Source of the DNA: an uncultured Caldimonas sp.
Lineage (GTDB): Bacteria; Pseudomonadota; Gammaproteobacteria; Burkholderiales; Burkholderiaceae
Assembly: GCF_946480305.1 (NCBI RefSeq)
Contig: NZ_CAMLJQ010000018.1
Location: forward strand, 23,699 to 87,698
Length of the DNA stretch: 64,000 bases
Direction of reading: 5' to 3'
The notes below the pieces were generated by a model. It searched no databases and was not told the origin of the DNA. It was given only the letters and a program-made list of their open reading frames with translations. Positions within the stretch are counted from its first letter, which is position 1; each line of letters opens with the position of its first letter. The position numbers and the translations under genes were made by a program. Below, in pieces: positions 25,697 to 33,893 of this stretch.

Positions 25697-25820
25697 GTCG
25701 GTACTCTCTTTGATCCGCTCGAAAAACATGGGGAGCGCACATTGTGTCAGGCTTGCCAAGGCCACACCGGCCGCGCTGTGTGATAATCGCGGCCTCGCAC
25801 GCAAAGCGTGTTTCCCGCCG

Positions 25821-25907
25821 GCCCAGGTGGCGAAATAGGTAGACGCAAGGGACTCAAAATCCCTCGCCAGCGATGGCGTGCCGGTTCGAGTCCGGCTCTG
25901 GGCACCA
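25821..25907 (+). tRNA. tRNA-Leu (anticodon CAA)
   Basis: An 87-base cloverleaf. The acceptor arms GCCCAGG and TCTGGGC pair. The D-arm is GGCGAAATAGGTAGACGC. The anticodon stem AGGGA/TCCCT holds the loop CTCAAAA with anticodon CAA at 25855-25857. A long variable arm (CGCCAGCGATGGCGT) marks a class II tRNA, and the T-arm is GCCGG-TTCGAGT-CCGGC. CCA is encoded at 25905-25907. It reads UUG codons. An insert with different base composition lies about 0.9 kb downstream, beyond a GST gene. Confidence 0.97.
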
Positions 25908-25948
25908 CCCCTCCCCCCTCCCCTGCTTCTCGACGCTCCGCGGCGCGC

Positions 25949-26569
25949 TCAGTCGTGCGTCTCGCCCGCAAGCGGCGTGGCCAGCATCGAGGCACGCGCG
26001 CCGAACATGTCGAACCAGCGCGACAGCCGCGGTCTGCCTGGGCGGAACGCAGGCAGCCCGCGAAACTCGATCCAGCTCAACGCGGTCGCGACCGCAATGC
26101 TGCCCAGGTCGAGCGGCACGTCGTCGGGCCACTCACGCTCCAGCATGTCGTAGCCAGCAACGAGCTTGGCCACCATGCCGTCGCGCAGCGCCGGATAGCG
26201 CAGGGGTTCGGGCCGGCGTTCGGTTTCCCAGCGCACGGCAATGCCCGCCTCGCACAGACCCTTTGCCAGCGCATCCAGACGCAGTGCGCGCCAACGCGCT
26301 TCGCCACCGTGGGCAAGGAGCCGACCGGGGGTGGCGCTGATGCTGTCGACGTACTCGCAGATCACGGTGGAGTCGAACAGCGGTTCGGCACCGCGACGCA
26401 CGAGCACGGGAACCTTCCCGAGCGGGTTGACAGCGCGAACTTCGGGGTTGGGACGTGTCGGGCTGGTTTCGTGGTGCACCACCTCGACGTCGCCCGCCAA
26501 CCCTGCTTCGTGTATGAACACCAGTGCCTTGCGTGCGAACGGAGAGTGCGTTTGATAGAGCAGTTTCAT
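25949..26569 (-). CDS. glutathione S-transferase family protein
   Basis: A 206-residue GST-like protein. The N-terminal thioredoxin-fold domain begins MKLLYQTHSPFARKALVFIHE; the serine in SPFARK is the candidate catalytic residue. The glutathione-binding part follows as NPLGKVPVLVRRG and LFDSTVICEYVD. An all-helical C-terminal domain (WRALRLDALAKGLCEAGIAVRWE and on) fills the remainder. The substrate is unknown; such proteins serve detoxification or aromatic degradation. The start at MKLLYQ is the conserved family start, and an in-frame upstream ATG would add an uncharacteristic lead. It faces the tRNA-Leu gene on its 3' side. Confidence 0.88.
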   Translation of the reverse strand: MKLLYQTHSPFARKALVFIHEAGLAGDVEVVHHETSPTRPNPEVRAVNPLGKVPVLVRRGAEPLFDSTVICEYVDSISATPGRLLAHGGEARWRALRLDALAKGLCEAGIAVRWETERRPEPLRYPALRDGMVAKLVAGYDMLEREWPDDVPLDLGSIAVATALSWIEFRGLPAFRPGRPRLSRWFDMFGARASMLATPLAGETHD

Positions 26570-26811
26570 GGTTGCCGTTGAAATGAACAAGCCCTCCATC
26601 TTGTGCAACGGGCGTCGACGATGCGCCGCATTTCCAATGCTTCAGGCGTTGCCGCGCCGCAAACGGCGGGCACGGGACGCGGTGCCTCCGCTGCCCGGGC
26701 ATCGGTGCCACCCCTCCCCATTTGGAGGGTGCGTAACACCGCCCGTGCGGCATTGACCGAGGGGCACGCGCCGTCAAGAATTTCGCCTCCAGAAAAACAT
26801 CAGGAGGACGA

Positions 26812-27363
26812 ATGGCTGCGCTTTCATGGCCGCTCGCACACAACACGATCCGCAAGCAGGTGAAGAACAACACGTTCGGGTACGTGCGCAATGGAGGACA
26901 ACGGCCTCATCAGGGCTGGGACTTGTATGCCCCGCTGTTCACGCCGTGCTATGCGGTGGCGGACGGCATCATTGAATGTGCGAGGCCAGACGGCATGTTT
27001 GGCATGCTGGTTCTCCTCAAGTTTCTTCATGGTCAGCAGACGTATTGGGCAGCCTACGCGCACCTGTCTGTTGCATTTGTCCAGGAGAAGCAGGCGGTAA
27101 CACGCGATATGCAGCTCGGACTGACCGGAACAACCGGCAACGCAAGTGGCACGAGCGGCGACGACTTGCATCTCCACTTTGAGATTCGCACCACTCCTTT
27201 CCCCGGAAAAGGACTGACCGGCCGCGTGGATCCGGCGCAACTGTTTGGGTTTACCCCTCTCGATACAACCATCATTCAGGCCCGCGGTGAGAAAAGGAGC
27301 ACCTCGGGGCTCAATGGGTTGCTGGTGAAGGGCGCAAATGTTCTGGAGGAATCGTCCAAATGA
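26812..27363 (+). CDS. M23-family peptidase-like protein without signal peptide
   Basis: A 183-residue LytM/M23 zinc-endopeptidase domain with nothing else attached. The metal ligands are present: His33 and Asp37 in HQGWD and His122 in HLHFE (His120 is the paired catalytic histidine), with a further histidine in AYAHLS (His84). Such enzymes cut peptidoglycan cross-bridges. There is no signal peptide, unusual for a wall enzyme, so it would need a dedicated secretion route, cell lysis, or another substrate. AGGAGG lies four bases before the ATG. The sequence is visibly less GC-rich than its surroundings, suggesting transfer. The next gene overlaps its end by four bases (ATGA) and encodes an exported protein. 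Together they look like an effector and its periplasmic protector, but that is inference. Confidence 0.8.
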   Translation: MAALSWPLAHNTIRKQVKNNTFGYVRNGGQRPHQGWDLYAPLFTPCYAVADGIIECARPDGMFGMLVLLKFLHGQQTYWAAYAHLSVAFVQEKQAVTRDMQLGLTGTTGNASGTSGDDLHLHFEIRTTPFPGKGLTGRVDPAQLFGFTPLDTTIIQARGEKRSTSGLNGLLVKGANVLEESSK

Positions 27364-27938
27364 TGCGGGTGCGGGCAAGACTTGCGGCGCTCGCTGGAGC
27401 GCTTGTTGCGGCCAGCGCCGTCTACGCGGGGGCTGACTCACAACAGGAAGCTCAAGCGTTGATCGGGCTGGAGTACCAGTTGTCCACAGGAACCACCAAC
27501 GGGCAAACGATCGCCGAGCACCCTTCTTGTTCCAATGTCGGAGGCACCCTGATGTGGGTCAGAGGAAAGTCCTTCGACGACTGGTCCGCGGGTGAATTCG
27601 AATGCAAAGGCCAGCGCATCCTGCTGCTGAAGCGGCAAGTCAACGCATCAGGGGCTGCAGTGAGGTGGAGGATCGTCGATACGCAGCTCCTGCCGCCATA
27701 TGCCCCCGGCTTCGACGACAAGCGCCCTTTTGCTCCGCGCTTGCACTCCACCGGCGAGTGCGCACTCGACGGCAGGACCGACACGCTCTTCTTCGTCCTG
27801 CTCCGCTGGGGAAAGCGCGAACGTGTCGACTGGCGCACGGGCATCGAGCGAGCATGGGGTTTCAATCTCGACGCCGAGCGGATCGTCCCCCTTTCGACCA
27901 GGCGCATCGTCTGCGAAAAGCCGGACCCGCTCGATTGA
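27360..27938 (+). CDS. exported protein of unknown function (possible immunity partner of the M23 protein)
   Basis: A 192-residue protein with a clear signal peptide (MMRVRARLAALAGALVAA, cut near VYAGA). The mature part has four cysteines (in SCSNVG, FECKGQ, GECALDG and IVCEKP) that could form two disulfides. It is otherwise beta-rich, with WRIVDTQLLPPYAPGF and DTLFFVLLRWGKRERVDW. No family was recognised. It overlaps the M23 gene by four bases, so the two are translationally coupled. A periplasmic partner of a signal-less peptidoglycan hydrolase suggests an inhibitor or immunity role. It ends four bases before the stop of the convergent codA gene. Confidence 0.75.
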   Translation: MMRVRARLAALAGALVAASAVYAGADSQQEAQALIGLEYQLSTGTTNGQTIAEHPSCSNVGGTLMWVRGKSFDDWSAGEFECKGQRILLLKRQVNASGAAVRWRIVDTQLLPPYAPGFDDKRPFAPRLHSTGECALDGRTDTLFFVLLRWGKRERVDWRTGIERAWGFNLDAERIVPLSTRRIVCEKPDPLD

Positions 27939-27942
27939 CGGG

Positions 27943-29217
27943 CTACGGGCGCTGGAAACTGGTCGTCGCAGGGCGCCCTGGCAGGTCGAGCGTCGCGGTG
28001 GCGGGCGGTGTCGTCGAGACCACCTTGCCGCCGCGCAACACCATCAGTCGGGTGGCTCGCAGACGGATCGCCTCCACCGGATCGCGCGCTTGCAGCAGCA
28101 CGAGGTCGGCCTTGCAGCCCGGTGCGAGGCCATAGCCTTGCAGGCCGAGGATCCGTGCCGGTCCGGCGGTGACCGCCTCGAAGCACTGCCGCATCGCCGC
28201 CTGCGAGGTCATCTGCGCGACGTGCAGGCCCATGTGGGCGACCTCCAGCATGTCGCCCGACCCCATCCCGTACCACGGGTCCATCACGCAGTCATGGCCG
28301 AAGGCCACCTCCACACCCGCAGCCAGCAGCTCGGGCACGCGCGTCATGCCACGGCGCTTCGGGTAGGTGTCGTGCCGGCCTTGCAGCGTGATGTTGATCA
28401 GCGGGTTGGCGATCGCCGCCACGCCGGCCTCCTTGATCAGCGGGATCAGCTTGGAGACGTAGTAGTTGTCCATCGAATGCATGGACGTGAGGTGCGAGCC
28501 GGCCACTCGGCCTTGCAAGCCCAGCCGCTGCGCGTGGAACGCGAGCGTCTCGATGTGGCGCGACAGCGGGTCGTCGGATTCGTCGCAGTGCATGTCGACG
28601 CGCAGGCCACGCTCGGCAGCCAGCTCGCACAGCAGCCGCACGGATTCCGCCCCGTCGGCCATCGTGCGCTCGAAGTGCGGGATGCCGCCCACGACGTCGA
28701 CGCCCATGTCGAGCGCGCGTTTCAGGTTCGCCATCGCGCCGGCGCTGCGCAGCACGCCATCCTGCGGGAAGGCCACCAGTTGCAGGTCGAGATAGGGCCG
28801 CACTCGCTGCTTCACGTGCAGCAGGGCTTCGGCCGCCAGCAGCCTCGGGTCGCACACGTCGACGTGCGAGCGGATCGCCAGCAGCCCCTTGGCGACCGCC
28901 CAGTCGCAATACGCCAGCGCGCGGTCGACCAGCGCCTGCTGCGTGAGCTGCGGCTTCAGCTCGCCCCACAGGGAGATGCCTTCCAGCAAGGTGCCCGACT
29001 GGTTGATGCGCGGCAGGCCATAGCTGAGCGTCGAGTCCATGTGGAAATGGGCATCGACGAAGGGCGGTGTGACGAGTTGCCCCGCGGCATCGACCTCGCG
29101 TGCTGCCTGCGCGGCCAGCGCTGGCTCGACCGAGACGATCTGGCCGCCGTCGATGCCGATGTCGTTGTTTTCGCGTCCGTCGGGCAGGGTGCAGCGCCGC
29201 AGGATCAGTTCGAGCAT
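27943..29217 (-). CDS. codA: cytosine deaminase
   Basis: Hydrolyses cytosine to uracil and ammonia. The 424 residues are near the length of E. coli CodA. Metal ligands are visible as the HFHMD pair near residue 57, the histidine in VDMHCDESDD and the aspartate in GHDCVMDPWYGMGSGDM, which together are specific for the cytosine deaminase group of amidohydrolases. The glutamate in HCDE is the proton shuttle. It is the last gene of the tight urc1-urc4-upp-regulator-codA operon, 14 bases after the regulator, so it would supply uracil to the degradation route. No codB permease is next to it. Confidence 0.93.
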   Translation of the reverse strand: MLELILRRCTLPDGRENNDIGIDGGQIVSVEPALAAQAAREVDAAGQLVTPPFVDAHFHMDSTLSYGLPRINQSGTLLEGISLWGELKPQLTQQALVDRALAYCDWAVAKGLLAIRSHVDVCDPRLLAAEALLHVKQRVRPYLDLQLVAFPQDGVLRSAGAMANLKRALDMGVDVVGGIPHFERTMADGAESVRLLCELAAERGLRVDMHCDESDDPLSRHIETLAFHAQRLGLQGRVAGSHLTSMHSMDNYYVSKLIPLIKEAGVAAIANPLINITLQGRHDTYPKRRGMTRVPELLAAGVEVAFGHDCVMDPWYGMGSGDMLEVAHMGLHVAQMTSQAAMRQCFEAVTAGPARILGLQGYGLAPGCKADLVLLQARDPVEAIRLRATRLMVLRGGKVVSTTPPATATLDLPGRPATTSFQRP

Positions 29218-29231
29218 GGTTCTTTTCTCCG

Positions 29232-29873
29232 TCAGTCAAGTCCGCATCCGCGCAGCATGAGCCCGAGCACATGCTGCGTGGCCTGCTCGAGATCGGCCGC
29301 ACCGAGTCGCCGTTTGCCGAGCACCGCGCACACCTGGGTCTCGAAGTCGGCGTAGGTCTGCGTCGCGGCCCAGATGGTGAAGAACAGATGCACGGGATCG
29401 AGCCGCGCCATGCGCCCTTGCGCCATCCACGCCTCGAGCACCGCGGCTTTCTCGGTCACCAGCGCTTTCAGCTCGCGGCGCAGGTAGGCGCCGATCTCGG
29501 GCGCGCCGTGCAGCACTTCGTTGGCGAACACCCGCGACGCCTCGGGCCGTGTCGCGGTGAGGTGCATCTTCGCGCGAATGTACTGCGCGAGTGCTTCACG
29601 CGGGTCGGCACCGGCATGGATGCAGTCGGTCTCGGCCAGCCACAGCGTCAGCGTGTTCGCCAGCACGGCACGATAGATCTCCTGCTTGGTGCGGAAGTAG
29701 TAGTGCAGGTTGGACTTGGGCAGACCGGCGCGTTCGGCGATCTCGGCCATCGTGGCGCCGCCGTAGCCCTTGCGCGCAAAGACGCTCTCGGCCGCCTGCA
29801 GGATGCCGGCCTCGTTGGCCCGGCGGATGCGCCCCTTGGGCCGTTCGCAGGCATCGGCAGGGGCTGTCTTCAC
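29232..29873 (-). CDS. RutR-like TetR family pyrimidine regulator
   Basis: A 213-residue TetR-type regulator. The helix-turn-helix is [23 protein letters not shown]. The C-terminal domain keeps blocks typical of RutR, notably [16 protein letters not shown], together with [16 protein letters not shown] and [12 protein letters not shown]. RutR of E. coli binds uracil and releases DNA at sites with a TTGACC-N4-GGTCAA core. Such a site lies just upstream of urc1 at the head of this operon. The gene overlaps upp by four bases (ATGA) and precedes codA by 14. Autogenous, uracil-induced control of the operon is the simplest reading. Confidence 0.85.
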   Translation of the reverse strand: MKTAPADACERPKGRIRRANEAGILQAAESVFARKGYGGATMAEIAERAGLPKSNLHYYFRTKQEIYRAVLANTLTLWLAETDCIHAGADPREALAQYIRAKMHLTATRPEASRVFANEVLHGAPEIGAYLRRELKALVTEKAAVLEAWMAQGRMARLDPVHLFFTIWAATQTYADFETQVCAVLGKRRLGAADLEQATQHVLGLMLRGCGLD

Positions 29874-30496
29874 TTGGTGCCGAACATGCGGTCACCGGCA
29901 TCGCCGAGCCCCGGCACGATGTAGCCATGCTCGTTCAAGCGCTCGTCGACGGCGGCAAGCGTGAGCGGCACGTCGGGGTGCGCCGCCTGCACCGCCTTCA
30001 CCCCTTCCGGCGAGCCGAGCAGGCACACCAGCTTGAGGCTGCTGACGCCGACCTCCTTCAACCGGCTCAACGCGGCAATGGCTGAATTGCCGGTCGCGAG
30101 CATCGGATCGACCACGATCACCAGGCGGTCCTGGATGTCGTCCGGCACCTTGAAGTAGTACTCCACCGGCTCCAGCGTTTCAGGGTCGCGGTACAAGCCG
30201 ATGTGGCCCACGCGTGCGCCGGGCAACAGGTCGATCATGCCGTCGAGCATGCCGTTGCCGGCCCTCAGGATGGAGACGAGGCACAGCTTCTTGCCACTGA
30301 TGACCGGCGAGCGGCACGAAGCCACCGGCGTCTTGATGTCGATCAGCTCCGTGCTGAGGTCGCGCGTGACCTCATAGGCCAACATGGACGCGATCTCGCG
30401 CACCAGGCGGCGAAAGTTGTCGGTGGTGGTGTCCTCGCTGCGCACGTAGGTCAGCTTGTGCTGCAGCAGCGGGTGGTCGACGACGTGGACGCTCAT
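29870..30496 (-). CDS. upp: uracil phosphoribosyltransferase
   Basis: Makes UMP from uracil and PRPP. The 208-residue length and motifs fit: [20 protein letters not shown], the PRPP loop [15 protein letters not shown], and the uracil-binding tail [17 protein letters not shown]. The start is [15 protein letters not shown]. Its place inside the urc1-urc4 operon matters: the yeast URC pathway also includes a uracil phosphoribosyltransferase (URC6) and acts on UMP rather than free uracil. Salvage remains a second possible role. Confidence 0.96.
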   Translation of the reverse strand: MSVHVVDHPLLQHKLTYVRSEDTTTDNFRRLVREIASMLAYEVTRDLSTELIDIKTPVASCRSPVISGKKLCLVSILRAGNGMLDGMIDLLPGARVGHIGLYRDPETLEPVEYYFKVPDDIQDRLVIVVDPMLATGNSAIAALSRLKEVGVSSLKLVCLLGSPEGVKAVQAAHPDVPLTLAAVDERLNEHGYIVPGLGDAGDRMFGTK

Positions 30497-30517
30497 GTTC
30501 GCTCCTTTTCATCAAGA

Positions 30518-31774
30518 TCAGAAGACCGTGCCATCGCTGGCCATGTTCACCGGCGGCCCACCCCCGGCACGGCGCTCGGCGGCAATGCGCCGGCCGGCCG
30601 ACCAGATGCCGCCTTCGAGCACACGTGCGAGCGGGAAAGCCGCGGCGTCGAGGCCCAGGCGGTCGCGCACCAGCGTCGCGACGCGGTCGAGCGCGATCAC
30701 GGTCGCGGCACGCCACTCGACGATGGCCGTCTCATCGACGGTGTGCCGCACGGCGAAGAACGATGCGTCGCGCGGGCGCAGCAGTTCGAGATCGAGCAGC
30801 AGCCCACCGTTGCGGTATTCGGGCAGCCCGGTCAATGCGTCCAGCCCGGTCACGGTGAGACCGGCGTCTTCAAGCGGCTCCAGCAGCGAGTAGGTGAGCC
30901 ACTGCGTCAGCTTGTGGAAGGGCACAAGACCGTCGGTTGCGCCCGGGTGGTGCCAGCAGTCGCCGAGCGGCACGCCTTGCAACGACACCCGCCCCGGCCA
31001 GACAGGGCCCAATGCGCGCAGCAGGGTCGCAAGCACGAAGCCGGCCTCGATGTGCCCATCGCGCGCATGCAGCAGCAGGTAGTCGAGCAGATGACCCAGG
31101 CGGGCCGGGGTGCCGAACACGATCGGCGTCGCATGCGCGACCTCGCCCAACCGCCGCAACAGGGCCAGCCGGCCCTCAAGCCCCACGAGCGGGTTGTCGG
31201 AACGCACCTGGAAGGCGCTCGCCAGCACGTCGGCCCGCAGGTGCGCCAGCGCAACGGCATCGCTGCGCAGCGGGTGTTCTGCAGTCCGCGCCGACAGCGC
31301 CCCGGACGCGAAGAGCGCGAGACTCGCCACCCCCAGCCCCTCCGAACGCGCAAGTGTCACGCCGTTCGCCGTGTCGACATAGCGCCAGTCCGGCCCTGCA
31401 CCGGCATCCAGCAACACGCTGGGAATCACGAGGTCGATGCGCACGCGCGCCTGCTCCAGCGCATCGAGCTGCACCGTGCGCTTCAGCGCGCCCCAGCGAT
31501 CGATGCCGCCCGCCTCGAAGTGTCGCCAGCGGCTGTGGTACGGCACGTGCAGGTCCGGGTAGTTTCGGCGGATCGTGTCGGTCACGTAGTCGGCCACCGA
31601 CTGCAGCCGTTCGGGGTGCCAGGTGAAGTGCGGTGACTGGCCGGCCTCGACATGCGCCATCACCTCGCTGCACCGCTGGCGCACCGCCTCGGCCGTCAAC
31701 AGGGCCGAGGCCGGATGCGTCTCCGGCACAGGCGTGTGCCAGCCGGGCGCGTGCGAATACGGCAGCTCGCTCAT
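30518..31774 (-). CDS. URC4-type uracil catabolism protein (DUF1688)
   Basis: A 418-residue protein of the DUF1688 family, whose eukaryotic member URC4 is required for uracil degradation in Lachancea kluyveri. Its reaction is not established. Conserved-looking blocks include HFTWHPERLQSVADYV, RRNYPDLHVPYHSRWRHFEAGG, VIPSVLLDAGAGPDWRY, RSEGLGVASLALFASG, and the C-terminal LARVLEGGIWSAGRRIAAE. It begins in a four-base overlap (ATGA) with urc1 and ends 21 bases before upp, which places it firmly in the pyrimidine operon. There is no signal peptide or membrane segment, so it is cytoplasmic. Confidence 0.88.
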   Translation of the reverse strand: MSELPYSHAPGWHTPVPETHPASALLTAEAVRQRCSEVMAHVEAGQSPHFTWHPERLQSVADYVTDTIRRNYPDLHVPYHSRWRHFEAGGIDRWGALKRTVQLDALEQARVRIDLVIPSVLLDAGAGPDWRYVDTANGVTLARSEGLGVASLALFASGALSARTAEHPLRSDAVALAHLRADVLASAFQVRSDNPLVGLEGRLALLRRLGEVAHATPIVFGTPARLGHLLDYLLLHARDGHIEAGFVLATLLRALGPVWPGRVSLQGVPLGDCWHHPGATDGLVPFHKLTQWLTYSLLEPLEDAGLTVTGLDALTGLPEYRNGGLLLDLELLRPRDASFFAVRHTVDETAIVEWRAATVIALDRVATLVRDRLGLDAAAFPLARVLEGGIWSAGRRIAAERRAGGGPPVNMASDGTVF

Positions 31775-33009
31775 TCTTCGAGCCCCCGCCCCTTGGGCTG
31801 CGCAAGCTCGGTTGCATCGGGCGTGTAGTGCGAGAAGTAGCCGGCCGCCTTCTTGGCGTCCATCTCCACCCGTGCATCCGCGGGAATCAGCTCATCGGGA
31901 ATCGGCACGCGCTCCACCACCTCGATGCCCTGCGCGGCCAGTGCGCCGTGCTTCATGTTGCTCATCGAGGCCCAGCGGTCGATGCGCGTGATGCCGAGCC
32001 AGTGAAAGACGTCCGGCATCAGCTCCTGGAAGCGCATGTCCTGCACGCCGGCCACGCATTCGGTGCGCTCGAAGTAGGTCTCGGCGCGGTCGCCGCCCGT
32101 CTGCCGCTTGCGCGCGTTGTAGACGAGGAACTTGGTCACCTCGCCGAGCGCGCGGCCTTCCTTGCGGTTGTAGACCACCAGCCCGACGCCGCCCTGCTGG
32201 GCCATCTCGATGCACACCTCGATGCCGTGCGCCAGGTAGGGGCGGCAGGTGCAGATGTCGGAGCCGAACACGTCGGAGCCGTTGCATTCGTCGTGCACCC
32301 GGCAGGCCACGCGCGTCTCGGGCTTGCCGAGCTGGGCCACGTCGCCGAAGAAGTACAGCGTCATGCCGCCGATCGGCGGCAGGAAGACCTTCAGGTCGCT
32401 GCGCGTCACCAGCTCGGGAAACATGCCGGCAGTCTGCTCGAACAGGCTGCGGCGCAGCGCGCTTTCCTTGATGCCGAAGCGCTTGGCAAGGCCCGGCAGG
32501 TACCACACCGGGTCGATGGCTGCCTTGGTGACGCGCACGTCGCCGTTGGCCTGCAGGATCTCGCCGTCAGGGTGCAGGCGGCCGGCGATGACGGCGGCGC
32601 GCAGCTCCGGCATGTTGATGTGGGCCTTGGTCACGGCGATCGTCGGGCGGATGTCCATGCCGGCGGCGATGCGGTCGGCGAATGCCGACGACACCATGTG
32701 GCCCCAGGGGTCGAGCGAGACGATCTTGTCCGGGTCGGCCCACTGCGGGTGCGGCCCGATCGCCTCGGCCGGTGCCGTGTTGGTGAAGTCCGGCCGGTGG
32801 TCGCGCTGCAGCTGGCCTGAAGCCACTGCGAGGGCGCGGTACACCGCGTAGGCACCCGAATGGGAGCCGATCGCGTTGCGGTGCACCGGGTTGGTGAGGC
32901 TGGCGACGATGGGCCCGCGCTCGGCCGGTGTGGGCGCACCCCACTGGATGCCGGACGCCGCAGCCTCCCCCTTGCGCGGGTGCGAGGTCAACACGATGTG
33001 GGCGGACAT
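31771..33009 (-). CDS. URC1-type GTP cyclohydrolase II homologue (uracil catabolism)
   Basis: A 412-residue protein whose second half is a GTP cyclohydrolase II (RibA) domain. The zinc site is preserved in RVHDECNGSDVFG and SDICTC, giving the three cysteines, and GLVVYNRKEGRALGEV resembles the RibA catalytic segment. A long N-terminal part (about 200 residues) is not found in riboflavin RibA, but it is in the URC1 group. In yeast, URC1 is thought to open the pyrimidine ring of a uracil nucleotide. The neighbours upp, urc4 and codA support that role over riboflavin synthesis. The start MSAHIVLTSHP has GAGGAG six bases ahead; an upstream start would fall inside the operator. Confidence 0.88.
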   Translation of the reverse strand: MSAHIVLTSHPRKGEAAASGIQWGAPTPAERGPIVASLTNPVHRNAIGSHSGAYAVYRALAVASGQLQRDHRPDFTNTAPAEAIGPHPQWADPDKIVSLDPWGHMVSSAFADRIAAGMDIRPTIAVTKAHINMPELRAAVIAGRLHPDGEILQANGDVRVTKAAIDPVWYLPGLAKRFGIKESALRRSLFEQTAGMFPELVTRSDLKVFLPPIGGMTLYFFGDVAQLGKPETRVACRVHDECNGSDVFGSDICTCRPYLAHGIEVCIEMAQQGGVGLVVYNRKEGRALGEVTKFLVYNARKRQTGGDRAETYFERTECVAGVQDMRFQELMPDVFHWLGITRIDRWASMSNMKHGALAAQGIEVVERVPIPDELIPADARVEMDAKKAAGYFSHYTPDATELAQPKGRGLEE

Positions 33010-33032
33010 GGCAGGCTCCTCGGCGGTCGTCA

Positions 33033-33056
33033 AAAGTTGACCGTTCGGTCAACTTT
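33033..33056. promoter_or_regulatory. RutR-type operator before urc1
   Basis: A 24-bp inverted repeat with perfect 11-base arms (AAAGTTGACCG and CGGTCAACTTT) around TT. Its core TTGACCGTTCGGTCAA matches the E. coli RutR site TTGACCANNTGGTCAA at all but two positions, which are changed symmetrically. It lies 23 bases upstream of the urc1 start codon; a RutR-like gene is in the same operon. Confidence 0.8.
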
Positions 33057-33232
33057 GCGCCGTTGAAGCGATTTGCGTGCCAGCAGAAACCCGAACTCCG
33101 CACGCGCTCCTGCCCAAAAATGCCTGCCCCGCCAAGCATTCCCCGACGCGCCGCGGGAACAACGCGTCCACCCAAGGGTGAGCACAGAGCCACCGCTATG
33201 ATGGTCAGCTTTTGTGCCACCCGAAGTCCGAG

Positions 33233-33835
33233 ATGCCGCCACTGCCTCCCATCGTCAAGACGCTGCTGCTCGTGAACGTCGCCGCCTTCTGCATCGACGC
33301 CATCCTGGGGCCGGTGCTGATGCGCTGGCTGGCACTGTGGCCGGTGGGCAGCGGGCTTTTCATGCCCTGGCAGACGGTCACGTATGCCTTCCTGCACGGC
33401 AGCATCGGCCACCTGTTCTTCAACATGCTGGGCCTGTGGATGTTCGGCAGCGAGCTGGAGCGCCTGTGGGGTGAAAAGCGCTTCATGCAGTTCTATGCCG
33501 CCAGCGTGCTGACCGCAGCGGCCGCTCAACTGGCGGTGACCTTCTTTGCCGGCTCGCCCTACCCGACCGTCGGCGCCTCTGGTGGCCTGTTCGGCCTGCT
33601 GCTTGCCTACGGCATGCTGTTCCCGAACCGGACGATCATGCCGCTGTTCCCGCCCATTCCGATGAAGGCCAAGGTCTTCGTCGCGATCTACGGCGGTCTC
33701 GAGCTCTTTTTCGGCGTCACCGGCACGGTGTCCGGCATCGCGCACTTCGCCCACCTGGGAGGCATGCTGGGTGGCTTCCTGATGATCCGCTACTGGCGCG
33801 GCCAACCGCCGTTCAGCGGCCGCCGCCGGTTCTGA
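33233..33835 (+). CDS. rhomboid family intramembrane serine protease
   Basis: A 200-residue six-helix rhomboid protease. The catalytic serine is in GASGGLFG near residue 117 and the catalytic histidine in HFAHLGGMLGG near residue 167. The supporting His/Asn motif appears as GHLFFNMLGLWMFG in helix 2, and the L1 loop carries the ELERLWG block. All residues needed for activity are present. Substrates are unknown. I chose the ATG before PPLPPIVKTLLL; a GTG 21 bases earlier is possible. It is divergent from urc1 and separated from it by a 223-base gap that contains the RutR-type operator. Confidence 0.9.
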   Translation: MPPLPPIVKTLLLVNVAAFCIDAILGPVLMRWLALWPVGSGLFMPWQTVTYAFLHGSIGHLFFNMLGLWMFGSELERLWGEKRFMQFYAASVLTAAAAQLAVTFFAGSPYPTVGASGGLFGLLLAYGMLFPNRTIMPLFPPIPMKAKVFVAIYGGLELFFGVTGTVSGIAHFAHLGGMLGGFLMIRYWRGQPPFSGRRRF

Positions 33836-33893
33836 GCTGCGCGCCAGCGCGGGCGCTTTCCCCTGCAGCAAGCTCGGGCAAGGTGAACGCGCG

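Noticed and set aside
26707..26733. CCCTCC-CCATTT-GGAGGG hairpin before the M23 gene as a terminator.
   Set aside because: No T run follows on either strand and the stem is short; left unassigned.
31771..33009. Calling the gene ribA for riboflavin biosynthesis.
   Set aside because: The long N-terminal region and the operon with urc4, upp and codA point to the URC1 group instead.
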